DNA from: an uncultured Pelagibacteraceae bacterium
GTDB taxonomy: Bacteria; Pseudomonadota; Alphaproteobacteria; Pelagibacterales; Pelagibacteraceae
Reading direction: 5' to 3'
Assembly (NCBI GenBank): GCA_902567765.1
Contig: CACFNI010000003.1
Span: forward strand, 29,444-93,443
Length of the DNA stretch: 64,000 nt
Part shown: piece by piece, positions 10,309 to 20,883 of the stretch
How the letters are laid out: each line of letters begins with the position of its first letter
Position numbering within the stretch: the first letter of the stretch is position 1
Made by a program: the position numbers and the translations under genes
Notes under the pieces: generated by a model
The model's database searches: none
Told to the model about the DNA's origin: nothing
What the model saw: the letters and a program-made list of their open reading frames with translations, nothing else

Positions 10309-11898
10309 TTAAATTCCTCTCACCTTTTGTTCATAATTTTGCTCTGTAGTTTGACCGGGAGCAGTTTTATCTCTTTTAATAATCATTTTGTTTAAAGCAT
10401 TTATGTAAGCGTTAGCTGATGCAACTAATGTATCAGTATCTGCTGCTTGTCCAACTGTTGTTTTACCATTTTCCTCAATACGGACACTTACTGTGGCCTG
10501 AGCATCTGTTCCTTCTGTTACTGCATGAACTTGGTAGAGCTGAAGTTTAACATCATGAGGATATAATTTTTTAATGCACTTAAATATAGCATCAACTGGT
10601 CCATCTCCGCTTTCTGTAGCATCTTTTACATCGCCGTAAACATCTAAAATCATTTCTGCTCTTTGAGGTTCCCCTGTTCCAGCATAAACTTTTAACGACT
10701 TAAGGTTTATAGCGTTTACTTTATTATCGATAATTAAACTATCATCAACTAAAGCTATAATGTCCTCATCATATACATGTTTCTTTTTATCAGCCAAAAT
10801 TTTAAATTTTCCAAATGCGTTTTCTACAACATCATCAGTAACTTCTTTATAACCAAGGCTAGTAAGCTTATCTTTAAAAGCATGTCTTCCTGAATGTTTG
10901 CCCATCACCAGCGAGGTTTGTTTAACTCCTACACTTTCTGGTGTCATTATTTCATACGTTTGTCTATTTTTTAACATACCATCTTGATGAATTCCTGACT
11001 CATGTGCAAAAGCATTTTTACCAACTATTGCTTTATTATATTGCACAGGAAAACCAGTAGCATTTGAAACAATTTTTGAAGCTTTGCTTAAAAGTGTTGT
11101 ATTAATTCCAGTTTCATAAGGCATTAAGTCTGGTCTTGTTTTCATAGCCATAACCACTTCCTCTAATGCTGCATTACCAGCTCTTTCTCCAATTCCGTTA
11201 ATAGTACATTCAATTTGTCTCGCTCCAGCTTGTACACCTGCCAATGAATTAGCCACTGCTAACCCTAGGTCATTATGACAATGAGTTGATAATATAGCTT
11301 TATCTATGTTTGGAACTTTGTTTAACAATGTTTGAATTATTTTTGTAAACTCAGAAGGCACTGTATATCCGACTGTATCAGGAATATTTATAGTTTTTGC
11401 TCCACACTTGATGGCAAGTTCTACAGTTTTACACATATAATCCATATCAGTCCTTGTGCCATCTTCACATGACCATTCAACATCATCTGTAAATCTTCTT
11501 GCATAAGTTACATGTTCTTTTATTGCTTCATAAACCTCTTCAGGACTTTTATTTAGTTTATGTTTCATATGTAGTGGACTAGTAGATATAAAAGTATGTA
11601 TCCTAAATCTTGGAGCATGCTTAAGTGCTTCGTAACATCTATCTATATCTTTTTTAGAATGTCTTGATAAACCTGCAGGAATAGATTTTTTTAAAATTTT
11701 ACTTACTTCTGTTACGGCTTCAAAGTCTCCTGGTGAAGCTATTGGAAAACCAGCCTCAATTATATCAACTCCTAATTCGTCAAATACTCTAGCAATTTGA
11801 ATTTTTTCTTCTAAACTCATTGACGCTCCGGGTGATTGTTCACCATCCCGCATCGTAGTATCAAATATATAAACTCTATTTTTGTCTGACATTTTCAA
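10309..11898 (-). CDS. leuA: 2-isopropylmalate synthase
   Basis: A 529-aa LeuA, which condenses acetyl-CoA and 2-oxoisovalerate in the first step of leucine synthesis. The TIM barrel contains FDTTMRDGEQSPGASM (metal and substrate site) and the metal ligands of STHCHNDLGLA; the C-terminal LeuA dimer (allosteric, leucine-binding) domain spans about residues 380-510 with ...DGPVDAIFKCI. Two Met codons (residues 1 and 3) are possible starts. It heads the cell-shape operon, with no space before mreB, so leucine synthesis and wall synthesis genes probably share a transcript. Confidence 0.96.
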   Translation of the reverse strand: MKMSDKNRVYIFDTTMRDGEQSPGASMSLEEKIQIARVFDELGVDIIEAGFPIASPGDFEAVTEVSKILKKSIPAGLSRHSKKDIDRCYEALKHAPRFRIHTFISTSPLHMKHKLNKSPEEVYEAIKEHVTYARRFTDDVEWSCEDGTRTDMDYMCKTVELAIKCGAKTINIPDTVGYTVPSEFTKIIQTLLNKVPNIDKAILSTHCHNDLGLAVANSLAGVQAGARQIECTINGIGERAGNAALEEVVMAMKTRPDLMPYETGINTTLLSKASKIVSNATGFPVQYNKAIVGKNAFAHESGIHQDGMLKNRQTYEIMTPESVGVKQTSLVMGKHSGRHAFKDKLTSLGYKEVTDDVVENAFGKFKILADKKKHVYDEDIIALVDDSLIIDNKVNAINLKSLKVYAGTGEPQRAEMILDVYGDVKDATESGDGPVDAIFKCIKKLYPHDVKLQLYQVHAVTEGTDAQATVSVRIEENGKTTVGQAADTDTLVASANAYINALNKMIIKRDKTAPGQTTEQNYEQKVRGI

Positions 11899-11916
11899 AT
11901 TATTTACAGCAAAAGC

Positions 11917-11944
11917 AATATACTATCTCTCGCGCAGATTGCAA
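11917..11944 (-). promoter_or_regulatory. Candidate promoter of the leuA-mreBCD-mrdA-rodA operon
   Basis: On the minus strand TTGCAA (11939-11944) is followed after 16 nt by TATATT (11917-11922), 19 nt before the leuA ATG. The intergenic stretch 11899-11984 otherwise holds no gene. This is a reading of -35/-10 similarity only. Confidence 0.4.
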
Positions 11945-11984
11945 AATAAATTGAATAATTAATAAAAAAAATTAATAGATTTCC

Positions 11985-13022
<1,038 letters not shown>

Positions 13023-13571
13023 TTATTTAAAAGTATCCGCTCCTCTAGTCATTGCTACTGCTCCAGTTCTTGAGGCGCTTACAAGACCAAGTGATTTTAA
13101 ATTTCTAGATAGTTTATCAATCTCTCTCCTTAAAGCTGTTACTTGAATAACAACAGATTTATTTGTTTTATCTAATATAACCGCATTAAATTTTTTACAA
13201 GCATTAAAAGCTTTTTTAGCTTTTGTAGAATTTCCAACAAATTTTAATAATGCCATCTCTTTAAAAATTACATTCTTGTCTTCTCTTTTAAAATCGGCAA
13301 CTTTATGAACTGGAATAAGCTTTTTTAATTGTAATTTTATTTGTTCTATAACTTGTGGGGTACCAGTTGTTACTATTGTAATTCTTGAAATATTCTTTTT
13401 ATGATCTACCTCAGCAACAGCAAGGGATTCAATGTTGTAACCTCTTCCAGAAAATAACCCAACAACTCTGGCTAAAACTCCTGCTTCATTATCTACCCAC
13501 ACAACGATTATATGGGTATCCATTTTGCCAAGCTTTCCTGGAATACTATAAGCTGATTTAGGTTTTGCCAT
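13023..13571 (-). CDS. ilvH: Acetolactate synthase small (regulatory) subunit
   Basis: A 182-aa regulatory subunit with an N-terminal ACT domain (HIIVVWVDNEAGVLARVVGLFSGRGYNIESLAV, about residues 20-52) and a second ACT-like domain with LVKV-like spacing and C-terminal SRTG. It confers valine feedback on the large subunit. Start and stop overlap ilvB by 1 nt, so the subunits are translationally coupled. Length is slightly above E. coli IlvH. Confidence 0.95.
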   Translation of the reverse strand: MAKPKSAYSIPGKLGKMDTHIIVVWVDNEAGVLARVVGLFSGRGYNIESLAVAEVDHKKNISRITIVTTGTPQVIEQIKLQLKKLIPVHKVADFKREDKNVIFKEMALLKFVGNSTKAKKAFNACKKFNAVILDKTNKSVVIQVTALRREIDKLSRNLKSLGLVSASRTGAVAMTRGADTFK

Positions 13572-15337
13572 TAAACTAACGTTTTGCCCTTTCTTGTTAT
13601 TTTTTTTTCTTTCTGATCATTTGGTCCAAGTAGCATTTCGTTATGTGGTTTGCCAGATGGTATCATTGGATAACAATTCTCAATTTTATCAACTCTGCAG
13701 TCAAAAATTACAGGTCTATCAGTATTAAGCATTTCAATAATTTTATCATCAAGTTCTTCAGGTGTGTTAGCTCTTATGCCAACACATCCATAAGCTTCTG
13801 CTAATTTAACAAAATCAGGAAGAGCAGCAGTATAGCTTTCGGAGTAATTCTTATCATGTAAAAGTTCTTGCCACTGACGTACCATGCCCATGTATTCATT
13901 ATTAAGAATAAAAATTTTTATCGGTAAACTATATTGAACAGCTGTTGACATTTCTTGCATAGTCATCAGAACCGACGCTTCACCCGCAATATCAACAACT
14001 AATTTGTTTGGATGAGCAACTTGAACTCCGATGGCTGCTGGCAAGCCATAACCCATAGTACCTAATCCACCAGATGTCATCCATCTGTTAGGTTTATTAA
14101 ATTTATAATGCTGCGCTGCCCACATTTGATGTTGACCTACTTCAGTAGTTATATAAGTATCTTTGTCCTTAGTAAGTTCATATAACCTTTGAACGGCGTA
14201 TTGTGGTTTTATCGTCTCTGAGCTATTTTCATAATTAAGAGAATTAACTGATCGCCATTTTCCAATTTGTTCCCACCATTTAGAAATTTTTTGCTTGTTA
14301 GATTTCATAAAACTTGGTTTTGTTTTCTTAATTGTTTTTAACGTTGAACTTATTACGTCAGTCACATCGCCAATAATTGGTAAATCTACTTTTACATTTT
14401 TGTTTATTGAAGATGGATCAATGTCTATATGAACTTTTTTTGATTTAGGTGAAAATTCATCTAACTTTCCAGTAATTCTATCATCAAATCTTGCTCCTAT
14501 ATTAATCATTAAGTCACAATCATGCATTGCATTGTTAGCTTCATAAGTTCCATGCATGCCTAACATTCCAACAAATTGATTATCATCAGCTGGAAATGCC
14601 CCAAGACCTTGTAAAGTAGAAGTAATAGGGAAACCTGTTGTAGACACTAATTCTCTTAAGAGCTCGCTCGCTTTTGGTCCTGAATTAATAACACCTCCAC
14701 CTGTATAAAAAATAGGTTTGGATGCAACACTCATTAATTTTATTAATTTTTCAATTTCTGACTGTTTAAAATGATTTTGAACTTTACCATTTAATTTTTT
14801 TAATTTTTTAAAACTATTGTATTTTGTTTTTTGAAATTGGATATCTTTTGGAATATCAATTAATACAGGTCCTGGTCTTCCAGTTGTTGCAACTTCAAAT
14901 GCTCTATGAATAATCTTTGCTAAATCTTTTACATCTTTGACTAACCAGTTATGTTTGGTGCATGGTCGAGTAATACCAGTTGTGTCGCATTCTTGAAAAG
15001 CATCAGTGCCTATCAAATGTGTCGGTACTTGTCCTGAAATACAAACAATTGGAATTGAATCCATGTATGCATCTGTCAGAGCTGTAACAATATTTGTTGC
15101 GCCAGGTCCTGACGTTACTAAAGCAACTCCAGGTTTGCCAGATGATCTAGCATAACCTTCGGCAGCATGACCAGCACCTTGTTCATGTCTAACCAAATAA
15201 TGTTTAATCGAGGGGAAATTTTTTAATTCATCATAAATTGGTAAAACTGCTCCACCTGGGTAACCAAATAGAACATTAACATCATGATCTTCCAAACATT
15301 TAAATACTATTTCCGCCCCTGAATATAATTTTGACAT
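13571..15337 (-). CDS. ilvB: Acetolactate synthase large subunit
   Basis: A 588-aa ThDP enzyme that makes acetolactate or acetohydroxybutyrate. The N-terminal domain has FGYPGGAVLPIYDEL and the catalytic Glu in RHEQGAGHAAEGYARSSG; the FAD-binding middle domain is present; the C-terminal ThDP domain has IAGEASVLMTMQE and ILNNEYMGMVRQWQ. In the GDG-type metal motif the Asp is Glu here (GEAS), a conservative change. It is first in ilvB-ilvH-ilvC. The 106 bp upstream (15338-15443) contain a TTGACC and a TAGATT spaced 18 nt just before the ATG, which might be a promoter for a nearly leaderless mRNA. Confidence 0.95.
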   Translation of the reverse strand: MSKLYSGAEIVFKCLEDHDVNVLFGYPGGAVLPIYDELKNFPSIKHYLVRHEQGAGHAAEGYARSSGKPGVALVTSGPGATNIVTALTDAYMDSIPIVCISGQVPTHLIGTDAFQECDTTGITRPCTKHNWLVKDVKDLAKIIHRAFEVATTGRPGPVLIDIPKDIQFQKTKYNSFKKLKKLNGKVQNHFKQSEIEKLIKLMSVASKPIFYTGGGVINSGPKASELLRELVSTTGFPITSTLQGLGAFPADDNQFVGMLGMHGTYEANNAMHDCDLMINIGARFDDRITGKLDEFSPKSKKVHIDIDPSSINKNVKVDLPIIGDVTDVISSTLKTIKKTKPSFMKSNKQKISKWWEQIGKWRSVNSLNYENSSETIKPQYAVQRLYELTKDKDTYITTEVGQHQMWAAQHYKFNKPNRWMTSGGLGTMGYGLPAAIGVQVAHPNKLVVDIAGEASVLMTMQEMSTAVQYSLPIKIFILNNEYMGMVRQWQELLHDKNYSESYTAALPDFVKLAEAYGCVGIRANTPEELDDKIIEMLNTDRPVIFDCRVDKIENCYPMIPSGKPHNEMLLGPNDQKEKKITRKGKTLV

Positions 15338-15443
15338 CCGGTCAATCTACTTGAAATTGTATTAATTGGTCAAGTTTAAGAAACAATTATTGTGATAAAA
15401 TTTTTTTAATCTCTCTCAAAAGAGGCTCAAAATTGATCTCTAA

Positions 15444-16337
15444 TTATAACTCGACCAATTTAGCTAGCAAAAAGCTTAAAAAAAATAGAAAAATTATTAT
15501 GACACTCCACTTATTTTTTATAGCAAATATAACAGGGTCATCATCCATTTCTTTATTTTTTGATTTTATCCATACTAATCTGATCCATAAAAATAATAAT
15601 GGTATAGCTAACCATATAAATAATGATGTTTGATATATTCTAGCAACAGTTTCACTGCCCAAATAAAAAGCAAGTGTTAATATCGATAAATATCCTGAAA
15701 TTATTCCTACAGTATATAAATTTTTTTGATCTTTATATGTGTAATTTCTACCAGATATTTTTAAATTTTCACTTTCACTATAATGAAGATTTAATTCTAT
15801 GTATCTTTTAGCTAAAGCGAGTGAAAAAAAAATAAATATTGAAAAAGCGACTAACCAAAAAGATGGCATTATATTTACAACTGCTCCCCCTGAAAATAAT
15901 CTTAATACATAAAAAATAACTAAAGTAATACAATCTAAATATTTAACTTTTTTAAAAAAAAGAGAGTAGATGGTAGATAATAAAAAATATCCAATTAAAA
16001 AAATTACAAACGTTTTATTTAAACTTAGCGAAAATATAAAACTAATTATTAAAGAAAAAGATGCTAAAAAAATTCCTTGTTTAATTGAAATTTCTTTAGA
16101 AGCAAAAGGTCTTTGTTTTTTTTTAGGATGTTGAGTATCATTCTTTATATCTAAAATATCATTAATTATATAAATAGAAGAAGCGCAAAAAGAAAAGGAG
16201 AGAAAAGCTAAACAAAGTAAAAAAATTAAATCTAAATCATAAAATTTATGAGCGGTAATTAAAGGAATAAATAATAAAAGATTCTTTATCCAATGATGAA
16301 CTCGAAATACTTTCAATAAAGTTTTAAAAACTTCCAT
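15444..16337 (-). CDS. UbiA-family prenyltransferase, likely decaprenyl-phosphate phosphoribosyltransferase
   Basis: A 297-aa membrane protein with about eight to nine helices. The aspartate-rich site is N59-D60, D63, D67 followed by HP at 70-71 and RP at 76-77, the NDxxDxxxDxxHPxKxxRP pattern that distinguishes DPPR synthase (mycobacterial Rv3806c type) from UbiA quinone enzymes. A second signature, YSLFFKKVKYLD then LR(L)FSGG, matches the same group. The known reaction moves phosphoribose from PRPP to polyprenyl phosphate. It is the last gene of the hflK-to-miaA run, yet its functional partners look like the DprE1/DprE2-like genes at 30445-32483. The product specificity is inferred. Confidence 0.75.
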   Translation of the reverse strand: MEVFKTLLKVFRVHHWIKNLLLFIPLITAHKFYDLDLIFLLCLAFLSFSFCASSIYIINDILDIKNDTQHPKKKQRPFASKEISIKQGIFLASFSLIISFIFSLSLNKTFVIFLIGYFLLSTIYSLFFKKVKYLDCITLVIFYVLRLFSGGAVVNIMPSFWLVAFSIFIFFSLALAKRYIELNLHYSESENLKISGRNYTYKDQKNLYTVGIISGYLSILTLAFYLGSETVARIYQTSLFIWLAIPLLFLWIRLVWIKSKNKEMDDDPVIFAIKNKWSVIIIFLFFLSFLLAKLVEL

Positions 16338-16356
16338 AGTATTTAAATATAATATA

Positions 16357-17262
16357 TTATTTTTTTAACAATGTTTGAAAATCTCTTGGTTCTATTTTTA
16401 TCCATGAGCTCATTTTGCTTCTAGCCCATGTTTTCTGCCTTTTGGCATACTGTCTTGTTCTAATTAATATTAGCTCCTTAGTTTTTTCTAATTTTAAAGT
16501 TTTATCTAAAAATTTTCCAATTTCTTCTATTCCAATTATTTTACTGGCACTGTATTGATTATGTAAATTTAATTTCCTATAATTTTTAACCTCATCAACA
16601 GCACCGGCGCGGATCATTTTGTTAATTCTTTTCTCAATTCTATTTATTAAGTTTTTTTTATCGATATTAATATAGAATTTTAAGAAACTATTTTCTCTAA
16701 AATATGGTTGGGTTTGTTTTATCCAATCGTAAAGAGATTTTTTAGTAAATGATTTAACTTCATAAGCTCTTATAGATCTTTGGATATCATTAGGATCTAT
16801 TTTTTTCTTTACTTTTTTATCAATTTTTAAAAGTTTATTGTAAAATTTTTTTTGACCATATTCTTTTTGCATTGCTCTTATTTTATTTCTAAAGGTTATT
16901 GGAATTTTTGGTATTTTAACCAAACCTTTTTCCAAAGCGTTAAAGTAAAGCCCTGTGCCACCAACTAAGATTGGCACTTTTTTCAATTTTTTTATTTCGC
17001 GTATTTTTTTAATTGCTAATTTTAACCATTGGCCTGTTGAAAAACTACTTTTCACACTCACTATTCCATAAAGGTGATGTTTTATTTTTTTTTGTCCTTT
17101 TTTGTTTGGTCTTGCAGTTAAAATCTTAAACTCTTTATATGCCTGCATACTATCGGCATTTATTATTTCTCCATTATTTTTTTTAGCAAATTCAATCGCG
17201 AAATTTGTCTTACCTGATGCTGTGGGTCCAGAAATTAATATTATTTTGGACTTTATGTCCAT
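16357..17262 (-). CDS. miaA: tRNA dimethylallyltransferase
   Basis: A 301-aa MiaA that adds the dimethylallyl group to A37 of tRNAs reading UNN codons. Walker A is ISGPTASGKT near residues 10-18; other motifs are NADSMQAYKEF, the HLYG segment, LVGGTGLYFNAL and the C-terminal TRQYAKRQKTW. Length is normal. It abuts degQ with no gap. The protein is very Lys-rich, as expected for an AT-rich genome. Confidence 0.96.
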   Translation of the reverse strand: MDIKSKIILISGPTASGKTNFAIEFAKKNNGEIINADSMQAYKEFKILTARPNKKGQKKIKHHLYGIVSVKSSFSTGQWLKLAIKKIREIKKLKKVPILVGGTGLYFNALEKGLVKIPKIPITFRNKIRAMQKEYGQKKFYNKLLKIDKKVKKKIDPNDIQRSIRAYEVKSFTKKSLYDWIKQTQPYFRENSFLKFYINIDKKNLINRIEKRINKMIRAGAVDEVKNYRKLNLHNQYSASKIIGIEEIGKFLDKTLKLEKTKELILIRTRQYAKRQKTWARSKMSSWIKIEPRDFQTLLKK

Positions 17263-18663
17263 TTAATCCAATTTGACACCAATGTATCGTCTTTGGTTTT
17301 GATTGTTATAAATCGCAATTAAAATTGTCTTCTCATTTGTCTTCATCGCCTGATTGACTATTCTTTGCAATTCTTTTATTGACCTAATTTTTTTCTTTTG
17401 CGCTTCAACTATTATATTATTTATATTGAGATAATTTATAGGGCTGTCTACATCAATACCAGTAATTACCAATCCTGTAGTGCCTTTTGGTAATTTTCTT
17501 TGCAGTATATCTTCTTTATTCAACAGTCTGACAGTTATTTTTAATTCCTCTATTTTTGAGAGTTTTGGTCCTTCTGCTGGTTTTGCAGTTTGGAAATCTT
17601 CTGATGTCTCTAATCTTCCTAATTTAATATCCTTAATAATTTCTCTTTGGTTTCTCCAAATTTTAACTTTTACAACTTTGCCCACTTCTGTTTGTGCTAC
17701 TATTTTTGGTAGCTCTCGCATCTCTTTTATTAAAGTCCCATTAAACTCTAAAATAATATCACCTGCTTTTATTCCAGCCTTATCTGATGGGCTGTTTTTA
17801 GCAACGCTAGCAACAAGTGCACCTCGAGGTTTATCTAATTTTTCTAGGTCTGCAATTTCTTGTGATACATCTTGAATTCTTACTCCAAGCCAACCTCTTT
17901 TTGTTTCTCCAAACTCAATTAACTGATTAATAACTATTTTCGCACTGTTCGAAGGAATTGAAAAACCAATTCCAATAGATCCGGCTTGTCCTAATATTGC
18001 TGTATTAATTCCTATTACATTTCCATCCATATCAAAAAGAGGTCCGCCAGAGTTTCCTACATTTATAGACGCATCGGTCTGAATATAATCCTCATATCTT
18101 GATAAACCGATAGATCTGTTACGAGCAGATATAATACCTGAAGTAACTGTTCCACCTAATCCAAATGGATTTCCAATTGCTATAACCCAATCACCTATTC
18201 TTGCTTTGTCAGAGTCGCCGAATTTTACTGGTTTAAATTTTTCCTTAGACTGTATTTCGAGAACCGCAATATCTGATAATGGATCAGCACCTATGACTTT
18301 CGCTTTGTATTCTTGTTCTCCATTAACTCTAACTATAATATCTTCTGCTCCTTGGATTACATGATTATTTGTAACAACAATACCTTTTGCATCAATAATG
18401 AAACCTGATCCAAGAGCGCTTGCTTTTCTTTCTTGTGGAGTTCCAAAGTCCTTAAATAGGTCCTCAAATGGCGAACCGGGAGGAAATTGAAAAGGAAAAG
18501 GATTTGCGCTTGTAACGACTGTTTGTGTAGTTGAAATATTTACAACCGAAGGCATTAATTTTTCTGCTAAATCTGCAAAAGATGCCGGGGCATCCTTGCT
18601 TAATGCAAAAACACTATAATTAATGAAAAAAATTGAGAGTAATATTAATTTTATTTTTTTCAT
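17263..18663 (-). CDS. degQ: Periplasmic serine protease of the DegP/DegQ (HtrA) family
   Basis: A 466-aa HtrA protease with signal peptide (about residues 1-20), trypsin-like domain with catalytic triad His101 (TNNHV), Asp131 (SDIAVL) and Ser205 (GNSGGP), and two PDZ domains (about residues 255-350 and 370-460). It degrades or refolds misfolded envelope proteins. Its position behind hflK-hflC is widely seen in alphaproteobacteria. It starts 1 nt after the DUF2065 gene stop. DegP versus DegQ cannot be decided from sequence. Confidence 0.95.
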   Translation of the reverse strand: MKKIKLILLSIFFINYSVFALSKDAPASFADLAEKLMPSVVNISTTQTVVTSANPFPFQFPPGSPFEDLFKDFGTPQERKASALGSGFIIDAKGIVVTNNHVIQGAEDIIVRVNGEQEYKAKVIGADPLSDIAVLEIQSKEKFKPVKFGDSDKARIGDWVIAIGNPFGLGGTVTSGIISARNRSIGLSRYEDYIQTDASINVGNSGGPLFDMDGNVIGINTAILGQAGSIGIGFSIPSNSAKIVINQLIEFGETKRGWLGVRIQDVSQEIADLEKLDKPRGALVASVAKNSPSDKAGIKAGDIILEFNGTLIKEMRELPKIVAQTEVGKVVKVKIWRNQREIIKDIKLGRLETSEDFQTAKPAEGPKLSKIEELKITVRLLNKEDILQRKLPKGTTGLVITGIDVDSPINYLNINNIIVEAQKKKIRSIKELQRIVNQAMKTNEKTILIAIYNNQNQRRYIGVKLD

Positions 18664-18664
18664 A

Positions 18665-18850
18665 TTAGTTTTTAATATACCAAATAATTATAAATCCAAT
18701 TAAAGCAAAAATTAATCCACCTGTTCTTAGTTGTGAGTCTTTAATCATTTCCAATTTCTTTAACATATTTTTCATTTTTGCTGGAAATATGGCATATAAA
18801 ATTCCTTCAATAAAAAGAAAAAGTCCAAAAGCTATAATAAGCTCTTTCAT
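18665..18850 (-). CDS. DUF2065 small inner membrane protein
   Basis: A 61-aa protein with two membrane helices (about residues 3-20 and 42-58) separated by a basic loop, and the family pattern of a Glu in helix 1 (FIEGILYAIFP) and RxxGL before helix 2. It matches the DUF2065/YjeT group, which is often encoded next to hflKC. Function unknown; a role with the HflKC-FtsH membrane protease complex is suggested only by location. It sits 11 nt after hflC. Confidence 0.8.
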   Translation of the reverse strand: MKELIIAFGLFLFIEGILYAIFPAKMKNMLKKLEMIKDSQLRTGGLIFALIGFIIIWYIKN

Positions 18851-18861
18851 TGATGAGTTAT

Positions 18862-19737
18862 TTATTGAGCTGTTTTCTTCTGCTCTATATTTCCAAAAAA
18901 TTTAAAAAATTCACTATCTGGAGACAATATTAAAGAAGTATCACCACCTATTAATGCTTTTTCATATGCTTGCATTGCTCTATAAAAGGCAAAGAAATCT
19001 GGGTCTCTTCCGAAGGCAGTAGCAAAAATTTTATTTCTCAAGCCATCACCTTCACCTTTCATAATTTCAGAATTTTTATTTGCCTCAGCTAAGATTACTG
19101 CAACTTCTTTATCTGCAGTTGATGTTATTGTAACTGCCATTTCTGCACCTTTTGCTCTAAATTCTTTTGCTTCTCTTTCTCGCTCTGTCTGCATTCTTCT
19201 ATATATTGCTTCACTGTTTGCAGGTGGTAAATCAGCTCTTTTAATTCTAACATCTACAATTTTAATACCAAATTTCTCAGCTTCGTTATTTACGCCCTCT
19301 TGTATCAAAGACATCTGTTTTGTACGATCTTCTGATAATAAAGTTTGTAACCTTTGAGTTCCGAGAACATTTCTTATTCTTGAGTTTATAATTGTTGAAA
19401 GTCTTGATCTAGCAACTCTCTCATTTCCAACAGAAATATAAAACTTTAGAGGATCAACAATTTGGAATCTTGCGAATGCATCTACAATTAATCTTTTTTG
19501 GTCAGAAGCAATTACTTCCTCTGGTGGAGTATCTAAGTTTAAAATTCTTTTATCTAAAAATACTACGTTTTGTATGAAAGGAATTTTGAAGTTTAAACCA
19601 GGTTTCAAAATAATTCTCTTTGGATCACCAAATTGAAGAACAATTGCTTGATTAATTTCTTTAACAATAAAAATAGAGAAAAAAGAAACTACTGCTATTA
19701 CTAAAATGACCGGTAATATAAATTTTCCTGCTTTCAT
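18862..19737 (-). CDS. hflC: HflC, FtsH-protease modulator
   Basis: A 291-aa SPFH/prohibitin-domain protein with an N-terminal membrane anchor (about residues 5-25). Family motifs include AIVLQFGDPKRII, PGLNFKIPF, the RxxRxxI segment near 118, and the coiled-coil helix with MQTEREREAKEFRAKGAE. With HflK it forms the large cage around FtsH in the inner membrane. It shares one nucleotide with the hflK stop. Confidence 0.96.
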   Translation of the reverse strand: MKAGKFILPVILVIAVVSFFSIFIVKEINQAIVLQFGDPKRIILKPGLNFKIPFIQNVVFLDKRILNLDTPPEEVIASDQKRLIVDAFARFQIVDPLKFYISVGNERVARSRLSTIINSRIRNVLGTQRLQTLLSEDRTKQMSLIQEGVNNEAEKFGIKIVDVRIKRADLPPANSEAIYRRMQTEREREAKEFRAKGAEMAVTITSTADKEVAVILAEANKNSEIMKGEGDGLRNKIFATAFGRDPDFFAFYRAMQAYEKALIGGDTSLILSPDSEFFKFFGNIEQKKTAQ

Positions 19738-20834
19738 TAGTTTACTTTCTTTTTTGTTAATTCAGGTAATGGCAAGTAAGGAACTACTCCTGAACCTGAA
19801 TTTTTATCAATAATAACTTTGTCTATATCTGCAAGAACTTTTTCCATTGTTTCTAAGTACATTCTTTCTTGAGTAACTTCTTTTGCTTTGGCGTATTCAT
19901 TATATATAGCTACAAATCTACTTGCTTCACCTTCTGCTCTTGCAACAACTTCTTTTTTATATGCCTCAGCAGCTTGCAAAATTTTTGCAGCTTCCCCTCT
20001 TGCTCTTGGAATTACATCATTTGCATAAGCTTCGGCTTCGTTTTTAGATCTTTCCATATCTGCTCTTGCAGCTTGTACATCTCTAAACGCATCAATAACT
20101 TGATCTGGCGGGTCGGCTTTTTGAGTTTGAACTTGAGTAATTTGAATACCACTATTGTACTCATCTAAAATATTTTGAATAATTTCTTGAGTATCTATCT
20201 CTATTTTTGATCTTCCTTCGGTTAAAATTGGCTGAATATCACTTCTTGCAATAACTTCTCTCATCGCAGTTTCTGCAGCAGCTTTTACGGTTCCTTGTGG
20301 ATCTTGAATTTTAAATAAAAAATTTCCTGCATCTTTAATAACCCAAAAAACGGAGAAATCTATGTTAACTATATTTTCATCTCCGGTTAACATTAAGCTT
20401 TCTTCTGGAACATCAGCAACACCACCAGATGTAAAACCGCTGTCTCTCTCTGATCTAAATCCAATATCCATTCTATTTACTTTTGTAACTTTAGGAGTTT
20501 GAACGCTCTCAATTGGAAAAGGTATATGATAATTTAGTCCAGGCTGGGTAGTCTTTACAAATTTTCCAAATCTTAAAACAACACCCTGTTCATCTGGTAA
20601 CACTCTATATAAGCCACTTGCAATCCAAATCAATGCAAGTATTACGGCTCCAACAATTAATGTTTTTGCATTTCCAGAACCACCACCGGGTAAAATTTTA
20701 TTTATACCGTCCTGAACTTTTCTAATTATTTCCTCGATATCTGGGGGTCTTGGACCTCTACCCGATCCATTGCCACCTCCTCCTGGAGGTGATCCCCAAG
20801 GACTTCCACCTCTACCTTTAAAGTCGTCAACCAT
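19737..20834 (-). CDS. hflK: HflK, FtsH-protease modulator
   Basis: A 365-aa SPFH protein with the Gly/Pro-rich cytoplasmic N-terminus typical of HflK (GRGGSPWGSPPGGGGN), one membrane helix near residues 62-82, the SPFH domain with DEQGVVLRFGKFVKTTQPGL, and a coiled-coil region. It is the first gene of the hflK-hflC-DUF2065-degQ-miaA-ubiA-like run and is divergent from mrp; the two starts are about 50 nt apart. Confidence 0.96.
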   Translation of the reverse strand: MVDDFKGRGGSPWGSPPGGGGNGSGRGPRPPDIEEIIRKVQDGINKILPGGGSGNAKTLIVGAVILALIWIASGLYRVLPDEQGVVLRFGKFVKTTQPGLNYHIPFPIESVQTPKVTKVNRMDIGFRSERDSGFTSGGVADVPEESLMLTGDENIVNIDFSVFWVIKDAGNFLFKIQDPQGTVKAAAETAMREVIARSDIQPILTEGRSKIEIDTQEIIQNILDEYNSGIQITQVQTQKADPPDQVIDAFRDVQAARADMERSKNEAEAYANDVIPRARGEAAKILQAAEAYKKEVVARAEGEASRFVAIYNEYAKAKEVTQERMYLETMEKVLADIDKVIIDKNSGSGVVPYLPLPELTKKKVN

Positions 20835-20883
20835 GCCAATCTATATAATGTCTTTAATGAGAAAAACAAGCTATGATGCTGAT

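Noticed and set aside
15338..15443. Attenuator or riboswitch upstream of ilvB
   Set aside because: No leader peptide rich in Ile, Val or Leu and no convincing terminator hairpin; only promoter-like hexamers are present.
15433..15633. Plus-strand open frame opposite the UbiA-like gene
   Set aside because: It is a low-complexity shadow antisense to a well-supported membrane enzyme.
20770..20883. Longer N-terminus for mrp
   Set aside because: It would run antisense over the first codons of hflK and encode a Pro/Gly-rich stretch that mirrors the HflK tail; the conserved Mrp part starts later.
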